The notes under the pieces: model-generated | Databases searched by the model: none | Told to the model about the DNA's origin: nothing | Seen by the model: only the letters and a program-made list of their open reading frames with translations | Made by a program: the position numbers and the translations under genes | Assembly: GCF_032062135.1 (NCBI RefSeq) | Contig: NC_092861.1 | Coordinates: 57,075,574 to 57,139,573 of the forward strand | Source: Pyxicephalus adspersus | Lineage: Eukaryota; Chordata; Amphibia; Anura; Pyxicephalidae | Direction of reading: 5' to 3' | DNA length: 64,000 bases | Shown here: piece after piece, positions 24,001-42,500 of the stretch | Layout of the letters: the number at the start of each line of letters is the position of its first letter | Position numbering within the stretch: the stretch's first letter is position 1

Positions 24001-24834
24001 TATATTCTTGCAAGCATCGTTCTTTGGTCATAGGTTGAGTTATGTGAAGGTGTTTGTACAGGAAAAGGAGAAACCACAGCATGGGGAAATGCTTAGTTTC
24101 AAAGTTCCAAAGAAGAGGAAGAATACTCCTGTGTTTTAAAGAAACTGTCCACAAAACTTCTCCCCTTATTATAGTTGTGCTCCTTGTATCAAGTAATTGA
24201 ACAATGAGTAATCAATGACCCCTAAGACCTATTCGGGCATCCAGAAGATACTGACCCCTAAATCCCCTGTTTGCTGTGTGATCCCAAATATGTGAGCAGA
24301 CTTCCACTGGAAAATAAGTCTATCTCCTTGGACCAGTCGCATAGGGCTTTGGTAGCCTGGCAAGTAATGCTTTGTTTTGTGAACTTCAATACAGTCCCTA
24401 TGTACATGCTGGGGTGGTGCTGCTTTATAGTGGGCTTGTACATGGTACTTTAGGCCTTTTGAAAAAGCCTACATCAGGAAAGATTTATTGTTGGGCAAGG
24501 GAGCTGATGGGGGAAAAAAGTAGCAAAAGGAATTTAACTGTGCAGTTAAACCATTGATTCTGCTCAATATAGCTGCATACCTTGCATTTTACAAATATTT
24601 AGTGTTCTAAACAGTAGCCTCCATATATAGAATGCAACAATGATATCCTAATTGTATCCCTAATTCCAACAACTTGCACATTCATATATTCATTAGACAA
24701 CCATGGCAGATTTAGCAGTCCATGCTCTGCTCTTTAGGCCTTTGATTGCTAGAGATGAATTGCTGCTGTTATGTCAAGTTTTCATTCTCTTTTTACTATC
24801 ATACTGAATATTATTTTTTTCTTTTGTTTTTCAG

Positions 24835-24873
24835 CCATCAAAGAGAAATTTGAATTGTGAATTGAGATTTGGG
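24835..24873 (+). other. bcl6: bcl6 non-coding exon 2 (5' UTR)
   Basis: This 39-nt segment is flanked by a strong polypyrimidine acceptor (CTTTTGTTTTTCAG) and a consensus donor GGG|GTAAGT. Its bases (AAATTTGAATTGTGAA) resemble the short second 5' UTR exon of human BCL6 as I recall it. The next exon begins only 245 nt downstream and carries the start codon. Confidence 0.75.
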
Positions 24874-25059
24874 GTAAGTGTCTGTTTGCCATTTTTATTT
24901 TCTGAGCAGTGGGAGTTGCACCTGCACATTACTTCACTTTCATAACTGCTAAAGATTCACTGATCCACAAATAACACAAACCGCTAAAAGTGGAAGTTGA
25001 AACTTGTTTGTAATTTATTACAAGTACCAAACTATTCTCCAAAGTGTTTAGACTTGTAA

Positions 25060-30348
<5,289 letters not shown>

Positions 30349-30483
30349 GCCCTGTCCACACAGAATCTGGAGTGCCTCTTTGACCTGTTAGTGCAGATGG
30401 GTGAAACAAAACGGGTTTAGCTATTTTTTATTTTATTTTTGTCCTGGTCATGTGAAATGCGCACCCTTTAGTGTAAAGAAACT

Positions 30484-30484
30484 A

Positions 30485-30519
<35 letters not shown>

Positions 30520-30536
30520 AATATATAAAATATATT
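30484..30536. repeat. bcl6: TA microsatellite in bcl6 3' UTR
   Basis: A (TA)n tract with two AAT interruptions begins about 135 nt after the stop codon, so it would be transcribed. Confidence 0.9.
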
Positions 30537-33002
30537 TTTCCTATATTCGTATGGTGTAGTATCCATGCACTCTTTATCATTTCATCCTTGTAATTCTCAG
30601 CACAAAGGAACCTGAGTGATATGAAAATGGCTGAATTTGGAGTGTGGCTGGACAAATGAAAGGCAGGTTTACACCCAGCTCCTAATGCACTGGTGCTCCC
30701 TTGTGGAGCAGTAAAAAAAAAATTGTCCGAAGCATCAGCCATATTGGTGAATGAAATGCAGTCTGTATGTAGTGGCATCGTAAGGCCTCCTTGCTTTGTA
30801 CAGTCGATGGCTTGTTGGAAAAAATCTGTTGCTGAAGTATAAGTGCCAGCTTTAAATTTTAAGGTTCTTTTACTTCAACAAGGATTGGAGGTTCAAAGTG
30901 TTTTAAGCCTATATTAAGGCATTATTATAACTTGCTTATTTGCTAATATTTGCCAAGAAATCCTGCAGAAAGCACCTTTTTTTATTTTTTTTTAGTGGCT
31001 TATAGTGTGTTAATTGGTAGAATGGTATTAGAACCAAACTAAATGAAAATGGTACATAATGGGAATGCCGGTCATTTAGACATGAATCCTTAGAACAATG
31101 TTACAATATCCAATCCCTATAATGGGGGGGAGATTTTTTTTTCTATGGATGCAACAAAGTCTAAGCACTTAAACAAGCACCTTGTCTACAACTAACTCTT
31201 AAAACCCTCAATTCAACCCCTTAAGATATTTTATGTAATGTGTGTTAAAGACCAGAGTATACAAATATAAAAGCACTAATGTAAAAGAATGGGGCTTTCG
31301 ATGCTAGCACTTTTAAGCGTAAGACAGACCTATGGCGATCTTATTCAAGTGCTTAGCTGTGGATAAAGCTCTCATAGCTGTTTGATTAGTGTTGGATAAA
31401 TACTCTTTAGTATGAAACCTTTTAATGGAAATACTAAGTGTGTGCTTAAAGTACTAGCATGGAAAATGCCTACATGGCACTGCTCTAAAAATTCCACAAA
31501 GTGTTCCTATCTAGAGGGCAAAGTGCTGTGTGTTTTAAAGTGCAGGTAGTACTGATTGCACTTTTTATTCTTCAGTACTAGGTGCTACAGGTCTGGGAAG
31601 TGAGGAGAAAATATAGATCAATGTATGTTTCTGGGCTGCTAAAAGACCAATTTAGTTCAGTACATGAGTGTTGTGGCTAGGGGCATTCCTACCTTGCAGT
31701 AAGTATTGAGCAGCATTTTGCGAAGAATGGTGAAGGCAATGCCCCACCCTACCTCTGTGTGGTTTGCTACCCTCAGCCATGTATTGCCTCGGCTGCTGCC
31801 TGTCTTAATGCCTGGGGGGAAGTGGGAGGTTTGAGCATAAATGCACACTTCTTTCTTCTATCCCCAATACTGTCTGCTACAGATGCAGGACTATACAAAA
31901 TTTGGATTGACCTTGGTCACGGTAGCACAGGTAGGACATTGGAATTGCCTTGGTCATAGCAGACTCACTTCTTTAAATAGTATATCTATTTTTTTCCCTG
32001 GGCACAGTTTGGCACATGTCCCACCCCCGCCTTAGACACTTCTGTAAAAACAATGAGGCTCTCTGGTGTCCAGAGGGAGCCTTGCTTTGTAAATTAGGCA
32101 GATGTGACCCAGAAGGTGCCTTTTTTTCGATGACTGCAATATTATACCAGCACTAGGAGGCACCTAAATCCAATATTTTTCTAGTCTCATACTTTCTTGC
32201 ACCCTTGAAAAATTTACAAAAGTATTTAAATTTTACGGTATGCAACATGTGCACTCGATATAATGAGTTAAAAGAAAAAAAAAATTAGAACAAAGAATTC
32301 TTGTGAATGCTTTTTAAGAGAGGGCTTTAACTTTTGTTATAGTTTTAACCAAAGGAAATGGAATTTATGGCAGAGTTGTAAAAAAAAAAATTATATATAT
32401 ATTATAAATATACCTATATAATAAAGATGTAAAACAAAAGAACAGAAAAGGTTTAAAAAAAAAAAAAAAAAAATTATAAAGCGCTATAAAATATCTGAAA
32501 TACAGCAAAGGTTTAGATTGTATCTGCGGGCAGAATCCAATCTGAGATTTGTTTTATTGTGATAGAGCACTTACAAGATATTTTAATGTATTGCACCAGT
32601 GTACGTGAGAAGATATTTTGTCTAAACGCAACAGTCTATTTGTATTTTTTTTGTTTATTTGTTTTTTGGATGTGAAGGTTTACAGTAAGTTTAAAAACTC
32701 AGACACCCTGTCGAAGGATTGTGTAACTTTTTGTTCTAATTGTATGTTTGTAAATATGTAAATTTTTATTTTTTATTTTTTTGTCTTTGGTGCCTTTTAA
32801 CCTCATTAGTGCCAGAGGGATGCAGCAACCTATTGCTTATCCTCCTGGCAGTGAAGGGGTTAATGAATGTTTGAACCCATTTTTTTTTCTTTAAGGTACA
32901 GCCTAAAGCTAGTCACTAATCTTTAGGAAAGGTCAATCATTTTTCTTGTTTTTATTCTCCTTTTTGTTGACTTCATAATGCTTTTTTTGTCCTGCTTCTG
33001 TT

Positions 33003-33008
33003 AATAAA
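33003..33008 (+). terminator. bcl6: Alternative bcl6 poly(A) signal AATAAA
   Basis: The hexamer lies in TTAATAAAGAACTG. The sequence about 20-40 nt downstream (GGGTTTGGGCTGTTTC) is G/T-rich, so proximal cleavage is plausible. Confidence 0.4.
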
Positions 33009-33086
33009 GAACTGCCGGGAGACAGGGTTTGGGCTGTTTCTAAAACTGCATTAGTGCAATGTAAACAATAGCTGTACAAGTAGAAC

Positions 33087-33092
33087 AATAAA
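33087..33092 (+). terminator. bcl6: Probable bcl6 poly(A) signal AATAAA
   Basis: The canonical hexamer is followed after about 20 nt by a GT-rich element. A second AATAAA lies at 33003-33008. Either could be used; the distal one has the better downstream element. Confidence 0.55.
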
Positions 33093-33948
33093 ATCTTTAA
33101 CAGCAAGACAGTTGTCTGAGTGTATATTCTTGTATTATTTATTACAATTATAACATTACTTCATTATCGTGCATGAAAATGCTAACCTTTTAAATCTCTT
33201 TAAACTTCCATTTATATTTACAGATCTTTATGTAAGATTTTAACGGCATTCACAGGTAATATATATAATTGAAAGAATGTATTAGATCAGAAGATTTCTG
33301 TACCAAGTCTGTGGTCTGAATATTAGCATCTGTCTCATTTGAGCTTCCTCTCTTGATTTTGCTACAGCAGTGTAGGCTCTAAACTTGGCAATGAATGAAT
33401 GAAGCTTTGCTGGCCCTCAACCAATGCAAGTGTTGGATTTCCTTGCATATGATTGTGTATTCCTAGAAAAGTACATTTTCACCACATTCACTATCCTTTA
33501 CACAGTGTTAATTTTCTTTGTTTAGAAACGCCCTAAACCCCAATATTAAATATTAACAAAACGATGCTGAGAAAACAGACAGCAACCCTAATTTGTATGG
33601 GAAAATTTACTTACTTTTTGCCCAAGTTCTTGAAAGTTTTTGCTGCCATGTCCAGTTCAGACAGATCCATATATGCAGTTAAAAACCATTTAAATTTTTA
33701 CCAGTTCATGAAAGGCATTTAAGGCAATGCTATTGACAACATTCATTGGTAAGTTTCCAACATAAAACAAGCGGGCAACCACTAAAATCTGAACATCCAA
33801 TCTGCACACTTGTCACAGGTCAGTTACTTGCTTACAGTAAAGATCTTAATTGTGGTTCACATGAAAGCTCCCCTAATTATCATTACTGGTTCTCTTCAAG
33901 ACTTCTTGCTCATTGAAGTGTTTCTACAGATTCTTTTCCTAGCTGGTA

Positions 33949-33989
33949 TTACTATTTCGTATTTGTATAGCGCCAACATTACGCAGCCT
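33949..33989 (+). repeat. Dispersed frog-type repeat, short fragment
   Basis: TTCGTATTTGTATAGCGCCA and ACATTACGCAGCC match the core of the family. The rest is missing. Confidence 0.5.
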
Positions 33990-35291
33990 TAGTTATGTCA
34001 CAATCTAATGTCTCTACCATAGTCATATTCAACAAAACCATCATTGCTTTATGAACAAAAAAATGAATCCTTAAAAATAATTATTGTGTAAAATTGTCAA
34101 ATTGCACAAACCCCAGTGTTACAGAGGAGCTTGGGGTCTTTGTGGGAAAACTACTTTATATGGTGGAAGTGGACACCAAGAAAAAAGGGGTCGATTCCTA
34201 GGCTGCTTTTCTAATGGCAGGAAGAACAGATTAAAATTCATGCTATCACAGCCAGGCAGGTGAGAAATTTGGAGTATTTTTTGAGACGCAATACAATTTC
34301 TGTGTCACCTTTTGATTCTGTGCTGATCACCTAAAAATAAAGCCTCATTCCATCATCCTAGTTGTCAAAGAAGTGATGCAGGAACACTAAACAAGTTCAA
34401 AGTAAATAGACCAGGAAATGGTGAACTTTTTTGACTGTGCAAAACACAAGGTTAACTGAACACAAATGGCTGGAAAAAATGTAAAAATATGTGCTGGACC
34501 TAATTAATCTGCAAGATTTTAACAAATGTGCATTCATGGCTTAAGGTTATAAAGTAAATAAGGGCTGTATAATAACTACAGTGGAGAATGTACAGGTATT
34601 ATCATATCAGTGCACTTTCCCTTAGCCTTATAAATATGGGAAGTATACAAAAGTACTAGAATTAAAACTGTGCACAAATATTTGTGCTTTTCTATGTGTT
34701 AGGTGGTAAATATATTTTACTGGTGTTCAGCCTGAAAGCCAACAAATGTATGTTTTATATACCATCTAATATGGGCATGTGCTAAATGTCCCCAGACATT
34801 GGATTCAAACAGTTGTGTTGAAGTATTGTGTGTTATAAGGGTTTGAGTACTCTGGAGCCATTCATTCAGAATGGCACTCCCAACACACCTATGTTGCAGC
34901 ACAGTACTGCATTGCTAACAGTGGTGCATGTACCATTTCGGATTATTATAATCAAATGAATGCGTTGTGTTAATACAACACATAATAACACAATGCACAT
35001 ATGTTAATGAGTCCTATAAGGTCACAACACTCAACTTTTTGTAATACTCTCCTTTTACTGCAACCTGATTCACAATAGATTTTTGTTTATTTCCTAAAAA
35101 ACCATGGCGATCGATTTCCTGTTTTCCTATTCAGACATAGGATTATGAGTATGAGATTAATCTCCCAACAATCTTTTACAAAAGCACTTGTAGCAGTTGT
35201 AGCACCAGGAGATTTATTAAGTCTTTGGAAATATTAAGCACTATTTAGCCCTAGCCTAGTCTTACAGTGCTATAAGAGTGGAAAGGCACTG

Positions 35292-35315
35292 ATATATATA
35301 TATATATATATATAT
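35292..35315. repeat. (TA)n microsatellite
   Basis: A simple TA dinucleotide tract of about 24 bp in gene-free sequence. Confidence 0.9.
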
Positions 35316-36469
35316 CTCTCAAGATGAATGAAAAAACTCCCTGGACCACCTTGACAAATAGGTGATATTATTTAAATCTGAAGTTTCCAAACCAAATATC
35401 GTAAGAAAAAAAAAAATGATGTTCAGAGCTGATCACATGCCACCAGGCACATATGGGCAACACCTGAAAGGTTCAAAGGGTAGTGCAATATTCTATGTGG
35501 ACCGATTTGAACATTTCTATTAATTTCATGACTGAAACGTAACTGCTCACTCCTCAGTGAGGAAGCTGGAGAAACTTAAAGCACCCCCTTTTTTCTGCGC
35601 ACAAAAATAGCAGAATTGAGCTATTAAGCCTCTTATACAGCATAACCAAGGTGAGGCCATTCTATCAAACGAGGCCATCAATTTCACTTCTCCCTAAATA
35701 TGTTATAAGCCACAGGTGGCTAGAGATGTAGATCAGGATTCAGCTAGCGACCTTTGACAAAAAGTCAACATTTACATAGCAGTCACAACACTCTTTAGTC
35801 TGCTTAGAGGAAAAAAGAGGTGCATTGAAAACAGTTGACTGAGCCGATAATGAAAATACCACTTTGCATAAAGGCATGGGGAAAGGAAAGCTTTTCTTAA
35901 ATATTTAAATTATTTATAAATAATTATTAATAAATAATAATTGATTTACATATACAACAAGGACTGATGTATAGCCCTGGTCTTGCTAACAGATTTAAAA
36001 GGAAACACTCAGTCTATTTCCCTCTTTGTTTTTGTGTGACTAAGAGTTCCTTTGAGGACGGGCAGGATTCTGTAAACAAGTTCATGGTGCAACCACACGG
36101 ACAAGACCTTGTAGCAGACTATAATAAACATACGTTTAGTTTAAACAAAAATGGTAAATGTTTGAAACCTAGCCAATTGAGATAAAGTCTGCGGAGTGTG
36201 TGTCCTTATGTGGCATATATTAGGCTATGTTTTGTACTCCTCTAGAATATGCTGCTCACATTTTAAAATGCACAGAACTTAATGAATATTCCAAAAGTTG
36301 AGTCTTAAAGTGATTTGACAGTTGAGAAGCAATGGTTGACATTAAACCAACAGGTACATTACAGTTTAGGGGGTTCTAGCCAGGACTCATCTGATTTTTT
36401 CAGCCAAGAAGTAATTACAAAAAAAGAAATGACCTTGATGGCACACACAGGTCTAATCCCTACTCAAAT

Positions 36470-36690
36470 GCCCTGATTTATTAAGACTCTCCAAGACTAG
36501 AGAGAATATACTTTCACCAGTCAAGCTGGGTGATCCAACAAACCTGGAATGGATCAGGTCCAGGATTCAAAGCATTTGGTAGCAAATAGCAAATGACATT
36601 GAAGAAATCCATTCCAGGTTTGCTTGATCACCTAGCTTCACTGGTGAAAGTGTATTCTCCCAGCCTTGGAGAGCTTTAATAAATCAGGGC
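36470..36690. mobile_element. Full-length foldback (palindromic) MITE
   Basis: The element begins GCCCTGATTTATTAAGACTC and ends GAGCTTTAATAAATCAGGGC. The two arms of about 95 bp are inverted copies of each other nearly throughout, including CCTGGAATGGAT and ATCCATTCCAGG, so the whole unit could fold into one hairpin. No coding sequence is present. No target-site duplication is obvious. Confidence 0.75.
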
Positions 36691-36945
36691 CATGGTCTCT
36701 GACTTGACAGTGAAAAGAGGAGCAGAGAGCCTGATAGTCTCACCTTTCTGTTTAATTTTCCTTTCCTCCTAATAGCAAGTCCCTTGTTGGCACATTGACC
36801 ATATAGTGCAGTGGAGTGGCTCTTTGTGCTGCTTTTTTCTTTCCCAGTCAAATATTCGCTCTACAGAGAATTGAAAACAACAGATACCAAGCAAAAATTA
36901 GCTGCTTATACTGTTTACATTTAAAGAAATACATTTCAATAGAAT

Positions 36946-37308
36946 AATAAAGTGGAACTAAAATCTGCTATACACTCCTGTCCTCATTGTTCATCACAGT
37001 GTGCACCATTTTCTTCTTTTTCCTCTTTAGAGATACCACCTTAGGCCATCTTGATTGGCTAGGCCACGATGAACAAACTCCCACAATGGTGTGCAAGAAT
37101 TAATTTGGTCATGGCAAGGGCATGGGAAGCTGGGATGTGCCAAGTATTCTGCATACCCAGCACATGTGCAGTGAGTCTGACAATTCCATGGAGCCATCAG
37201 GCAAGTAAGATTGCCTTTTGCACAAGGGACATCATTTGTCCATTTTTGCAGTAATGCCCTACCGGGTACAAAATTTGTATAAAGTGGAACTTTTTTTCCG
37301 CTTTAACA
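36946..37308. mobile_element. Possible dispersed element with AAAGYGGAAC ends
   Basis: The left end is AATAAAGTGGAACTAAAATC and the right end, in reverse complement, is TTGTTAAAGCGGAAAAAAAG. The end motif resembles that of the element at 45,275. About 360 bp lie between, with no open frame of interest. Confidence 0.4.
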
Positions 37309-39391
37309 ATTTCAGAGTTTCATTTTTGTGTCATTTTTATCTGCTTGATGTCCAGCTTTAAATAAATGGTGCCAAGTCTACAAATACATTGCTGACTCAC
37401 TGGGCTGTACTCCCAGCTAGTTTGTTGCCGCAATTTTTTACATGGAATAAATGAACAAAAGAGAAACTTGTGATATTAATGTTAGGTAAATTAAAAGTAA
37501 TAGATTGTCAAAAAAGAACAAACCTCCCAAGCTTCTGTCCACTGGACATAATAATATACCAGGGTTATCCATAAATGATTGGTCCTAAATTGGTGTATTT
37601 ATTTGTGTTGACACCTTGGTTGAAATATGGCTAAAAACGTGGGTGTGATTGCCAGAACAGTAATATAAAAAGGCAAAACTATAGAAACAGTTATTCCAAT
37701 GAAAAAAATAGCAATTTCAAGATACCTAAAGAGGCATCAAAGCCAATGGAAAATAGTACAGCTTGCCTGCTATACAAAATATATTTTTTTCCTGTGATTT
37801 AACCTCAGGTTATATACTTAGATTAAAAATTTACAAAGTCATTAAACATCATTCAGTAGCATTTATAAAAAAAATATTGACAGTACACCCATTTTTAAAA
37901 TGAATAGATTTTTGCAGAAGTGATATCACTTAAAAACAGGATCAATTAATAAGAGGCAGAATAAATGAAAGGAAACCCTATATCAAACTGGTGTAAAACC
38001 ACGTCAATGAAATCTATCTGTATCAGACCAAACTGCTCACCCAGCAGGAAACACAATACTGAAAATAGTAGACTATCAGTTGTGCTCTGTTTAGGTTCAA
38101 TTTTTGAAACTTACACTTGCTTTTATGCAGTTGAAGAGTTTTCTTTCTACATTCCTAAAATAATCGACTCAGCTCTTCCTAGTAGCCGCTAAAAGAATAA
38201 ATGGCACACCTCATGCTTTTGTTACAACATTCCCCTCTTGATTACAGGCAAAATAAAAACTTGGCTCACTAAATGCCATAGATGATACATAGCCATACTG
38301 TGTTACTTAGACAAAAATCAGCAGACTATTAAGAAATCAAATACATATCAAGAAACAAACCACAGGGCAAGTGAAAGGTAACCCCCCTCGACAGGAAATA
38401 CCTGAGAAATGAAATTGAGGATATCTATGCACTGTAATGACATCCTGAGCAGTATACAACACCGACCTACATGCAGATCAATAGTTTACAAAGTTTCTAG
38501 GATTGCAAATTGAAACAATGCAACCTATTAAAGGTACGTTTCAATCAAAGGTGGGAACTATATATCTAAACTTTACCCAAATTACCCCTCAAACTTCACC
38601 TGCCTGGACTACATCTCTCAGGAACCCTTTCCCTAGACACAGTGCGGGGGCAGGCTCTTTGAAGTCAATGCAGCAATGTTTGTGCTGGTAAAAATATCAA
38701 TGTATGTATGTGGAATGGGACAATGAAAGGTGAGAGATAAACTGAACTACAATTCTATAGTCCAGTTCACATGGCTGACTGTGCCAGTTAGAATTTCAAT
38801 GCAAAAAATGCATTTCTTGTCAGTTTAAATAGGAAATTAGGAAAACATTGGATTTCTTATAGCTCAATATAATAATATATATGCTTGCTGGGATACACTG
38901 CCCACTACATTCTACACCTTACTATTGGTATTGTCATACAGAATTGAACATTCAACTTCAGAACCAAAGATGTTGTACACTTTGTATTGTTCCTCAGTAC
39001 ACTAACCACAGGCTCTAACTACATTGTTGGTAACTATGGCAAATATTAGACAGTAAGCCTGTTGTCCAGGTAAATAGGAACGACTATTTGATGAGTATAG
39101 TAAAAGGAGTCACAATTACAATACAAATTATTCCTTGGTTAGGCTCTACAGTCTCTATTGAGGCCAATTGAAGTAACAAAACTGATAAGACCTATGAATG
39201 GCACTAAAGCATGCCGTGGGAAGTGGACTTCAGTTTTGACTGAGGAAAAAAAGGCCATTTTATATAGAAGTCTTTGGGTTGCATATGCCAGGAGCCCAGC
39301 GAGTTGAGTTTGCTGCAAAGTTTTCAGCACTGTATGAAAGTGAAAACAAGAAGTGTACATGCCCTTACCTTGCCCTTAGGCTGACCTTTAC

Positions 39392-39581
39392 TCATCCACA
39401 CCTGAACCCCTCAAAACTTACCTGTTCCCTAAAATGTTATCTTTTCTCTTAAAATTAATGCATGGAAGAAGAAAACCCAGGATGGGTCATCCACACCTGA
39501 ACCCCTCAAAACTTACCTGTTCCCTAAAATGTTATCTTTTCTCTTAAAATTAATGCATGGAAGAAGAAAACCCAGGATGGG
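39392..39581. repeat. Perfect 95-bp tandem duplication
   Basis: Copy one is 39392-39486 and copy two is 39487-39581. I find no difference between them by eye. The unit begins TCATCCACACCTGAACCCCT and ends AACCCAGGATGGG. It is either a very recent duplication or an assembly artefact. No gene is involved. Confidence 0.9.
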
Positions 39582-42500
39582 TTATTTTGCTGACTCGACC
39601 GTGCAGCTTCTACTGGTCTGTTAAGGAACATAAAAGAGGTAAGATGGTGAATATAATACTTGGGAGGCTTTGCGTTTAAAGAATAACTGCTTACTTTCTG
39701 TTTATTCTTTTTTTATTTTATTTTTGTTTGAACATGTCAATAAAACAACAAGGTAAAGTATAATTAGGAACACAGCAATAAATAGGAATTTACAAAAAAT
39801 GTAACATACTGCAATCAAAGAAAAGGGTAAACTAAGTCCAATACAAACAAAGTGTATTCTTATTCTAACCATTAACCTTAACACCTTAAATGCCAGACTG
39901 CCCTGGACAAAAACATTTCCAATCAAACATGGGTCTTTGTTGTATTTTAAATTGATCATTTTGATCTCCAATAGGATACATTTAGTCAATGACTTGAATT
40001 ATTATAATGAGAACCTTTGCAATGACAATCATTTAGGACAACATCAGAAGCCATGTAATGTCAGTGGTGTTCTTCAAAAGTAAAGCTTACAATCTCTGAA
40101 TAATTGAAAAGTTATGACGTTATCAAAACCGGCAGAAAGAATATTTCCTTATAGAACATAATGCACTGTGGCATGAACAGGGTTATAAAAATCATGGGCT
40201 TTGGGAAAACACACATTTCTGTAATAAATATGCGAAGTATAAGGAACTTACCTGTGTCTACTTTTTGTTAGATAAGATAAGGTCCCATATAATATTTGCC
40301 ATGTAGCAGGAAATGAAACCAACCTCAGACAACCTCCTTGAGTGGGGTAAAGATGACATAACAGTCACTGCAAATATAAGTTTGATGCACCATCTACTTA
40401 CATTGATTAAAGTTGCTCTGATCTCAGCTTCTGTGTAATTACAGAGGCCCGGTTTACAGTTTTTTTTGTACAGTTTCTTGCAGTTAAAAGCATTAAAACA
40501 TTTATGGCACAAAAACGCACCTTAAGTATATTTAAAGCCTATTCCCATGCAAACATTTTGGCTTCTTTTCCCTATTCCCTATTGCCCATTCCAATATAAA
40601 TGAATATATAAAACTATTCCACATTTTAAAGTGAAGTACTGTGAATTTTCTTTTACTTAATGATGTTCCCATTAGGTGTATATGCATTTTATGTAAATTC
40701 CTCTTATATTTACAAATCATGGCAATAGAGCATATCATCCTCCAAAGAATCATATGGTGTATCACATACCTGGCAGAACCCCAGGAAGAGATGGGAAGCG
40801 CCCACTGCCTCTCTGGCCTGGGTAAACCTGGTAATGAAGTAATGAAGGGCACCAGAGGACATGAGTGGCAATGGAAGAGCACAGTCAGAGGTAGCCAAGG
40901 CTGACAACTTTCTGGCAGAATAAAGCAAGGGTCAGTGAGCAGATGCAGGTCAGGAAACAGGGTGAAGTCTTGCTGGCATTAGAGGTATCAGACAGAATGT
41001 AGAAGCAGATTAAGACAACATGCTGAGGTCAGATATGTGCAGGAATAGGGTCAAGTAACAAGCCAAGGCCAGATTAGGGATTCAAATCTAAGTGATGAAA
41101 CCAGGGTAATGCAAAAAGCAGAACAGAAGCCAAATCCAAGTCTTTGTTGAGTTATCCATGGGCCAGGTCAGGGACAGGATAAGCTAAGGACCACTCAGCA
41201 GTGGAGGAGTGAATAGAGACAAATAGCCTACCTCCTGCAGCTTGCAGACATGTGTGTGAACACACATGCATGTGTAGGAGCATGCATACTCTTCCACAGG
41301 GATTTGTGCATGGATGCATCATGCACAGCACTCAAGCAATCTTGCACATTCTCTTACACTGTGGACTTTATGTTGTATTGCCATGGCTGAAGTTCATTCT
41401 ACACAAGCCCTGTATCCAGGACACATTACTGGTGTTATAATAAGCCAAGTAGTGCCAATGAGCTTATGAGTGAGGCATGAGGCATTTGACTAATTGGATT
41501 TGTTTGTGCTCTAACAGTTAATCATTTTGTGGACAAACTATTTGGCGCTATATACAATATCATCAAAGAAGGTTCTCTTTAAAAGGAATATGAATGTATC
41601 CTGTGTCAAATGACTTATCGCACACCACTGTATAATAAAGCTGTAGATTTCAAGTAAATGTGGTCTGCTGGACTATACAGGTCCTGACTTTACAGTTCCG
41701 GGGTAGTTTAAGCCCTGAAAGATTTCTGCAACAAATGTTGAGGGTAGTGAAGAGCCCAGGGCTGAACTCACTAAAACTGCATGTGCTTCTAGCTTCAAGC
41801 ACATGTATAAGGGCCCTGTAAATAACCAAAGGTATAGTATAATGTAAGTCCTACTTTATGGAGGATTTTTTTATAAATACTTACAGATCCATCTTCTTTT
41901 TAGGGTTTTTAAATGCTAATTATTGTGAAAATTGAAATGACTAGCTGCTTCTGTTTCATAGGAGGTTTCAGTATAAAAAATATTCTGAGAAAGCCAGTAG
42001 TGAAAAATGTTTATCAGAAAACAATGCTAAGAAACATGACTGAAAAGTTTCATTTGAACTGAAAGTTCTGATCACACTTTATTTATTTATGACAAAAAAT
42101 ATTTTGGAGAAGTAAGTTTACACCTTTTGTGGTTACACAAAGAACTTCATGTTTCAATTCCGTCACCTTTATGAGACCAAGGAATTGAAAGCAATGGAAG
42201 CAACTGGGTCTGAGACCTTCCTCTTTCGAGGATTATTTTGTGCAAAACAAAATTCAGAGTGAAACTTGTTATGAAGTTTATGACAGGATGATCTTTCAGG
42301 TGATTTTTAACTTTTGTGAAGTACTAGGGAGGGGTGTCCTGCACCCTCAAGGTTTAAAAGAGGAACTTTTATTATGTTTTTATTATTCTGGTATAATGGA
42401 AATGCTGATTTTCAATAAACCATCAGTCCCCCCCAAATATATTGAAACACAGTTGGACTTATAAATTGTTGTCAATGCTACCCTAGGTTCAAATTAATCC

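Larger units (their letters stand above)
18498..24834 (+). other. bcl6: bcl6 intron 1
   Basis: The first 1.4 kb is GC-rich and holds two minisatellites and a reverse copy of the dispersed repeat described at 19,893. The block 19,616-19,800 (GCGAATCGC, GACTCGCCGC) is distinctive and may be a repeat or a conserved element. The rest is AT-rich with one forward dispersed repeat at about 20,908. No coding exon is visible. Confidence 0.65.
30349..33110 (+). other. bcl6: bcl6 3' UTR
   Basis: The sequence after the stop has no coding potential, is AT-rich and has T- and A-rich tracts. It runs to a pair of AATAAA signals at 33003-33008 and 33087-33092, followed by a GT-rich stretch (GTTGTCTGAGTGTATATT) that fits a cleavage signal. 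A TA microsatellite lies at 30484-30536. A Pumilio-type TGTAAATA is at 32749-32756 within an AU-rich segment. The UTR would be about 2.7 kb, longer than I remember for human BCL6. An earlier AATAAA at 32420-32425 could give a shorter form. Confidence 0.65.

Noticed and set aside
32420..32425. AATAAA as the main bcl6 poly(A) signal
   Set aside because: It is followed by genomic A-rich sequence rather than a GT-rich element; the signals at 33,003 and 33,087 have better context. Kept as a possible minor site.
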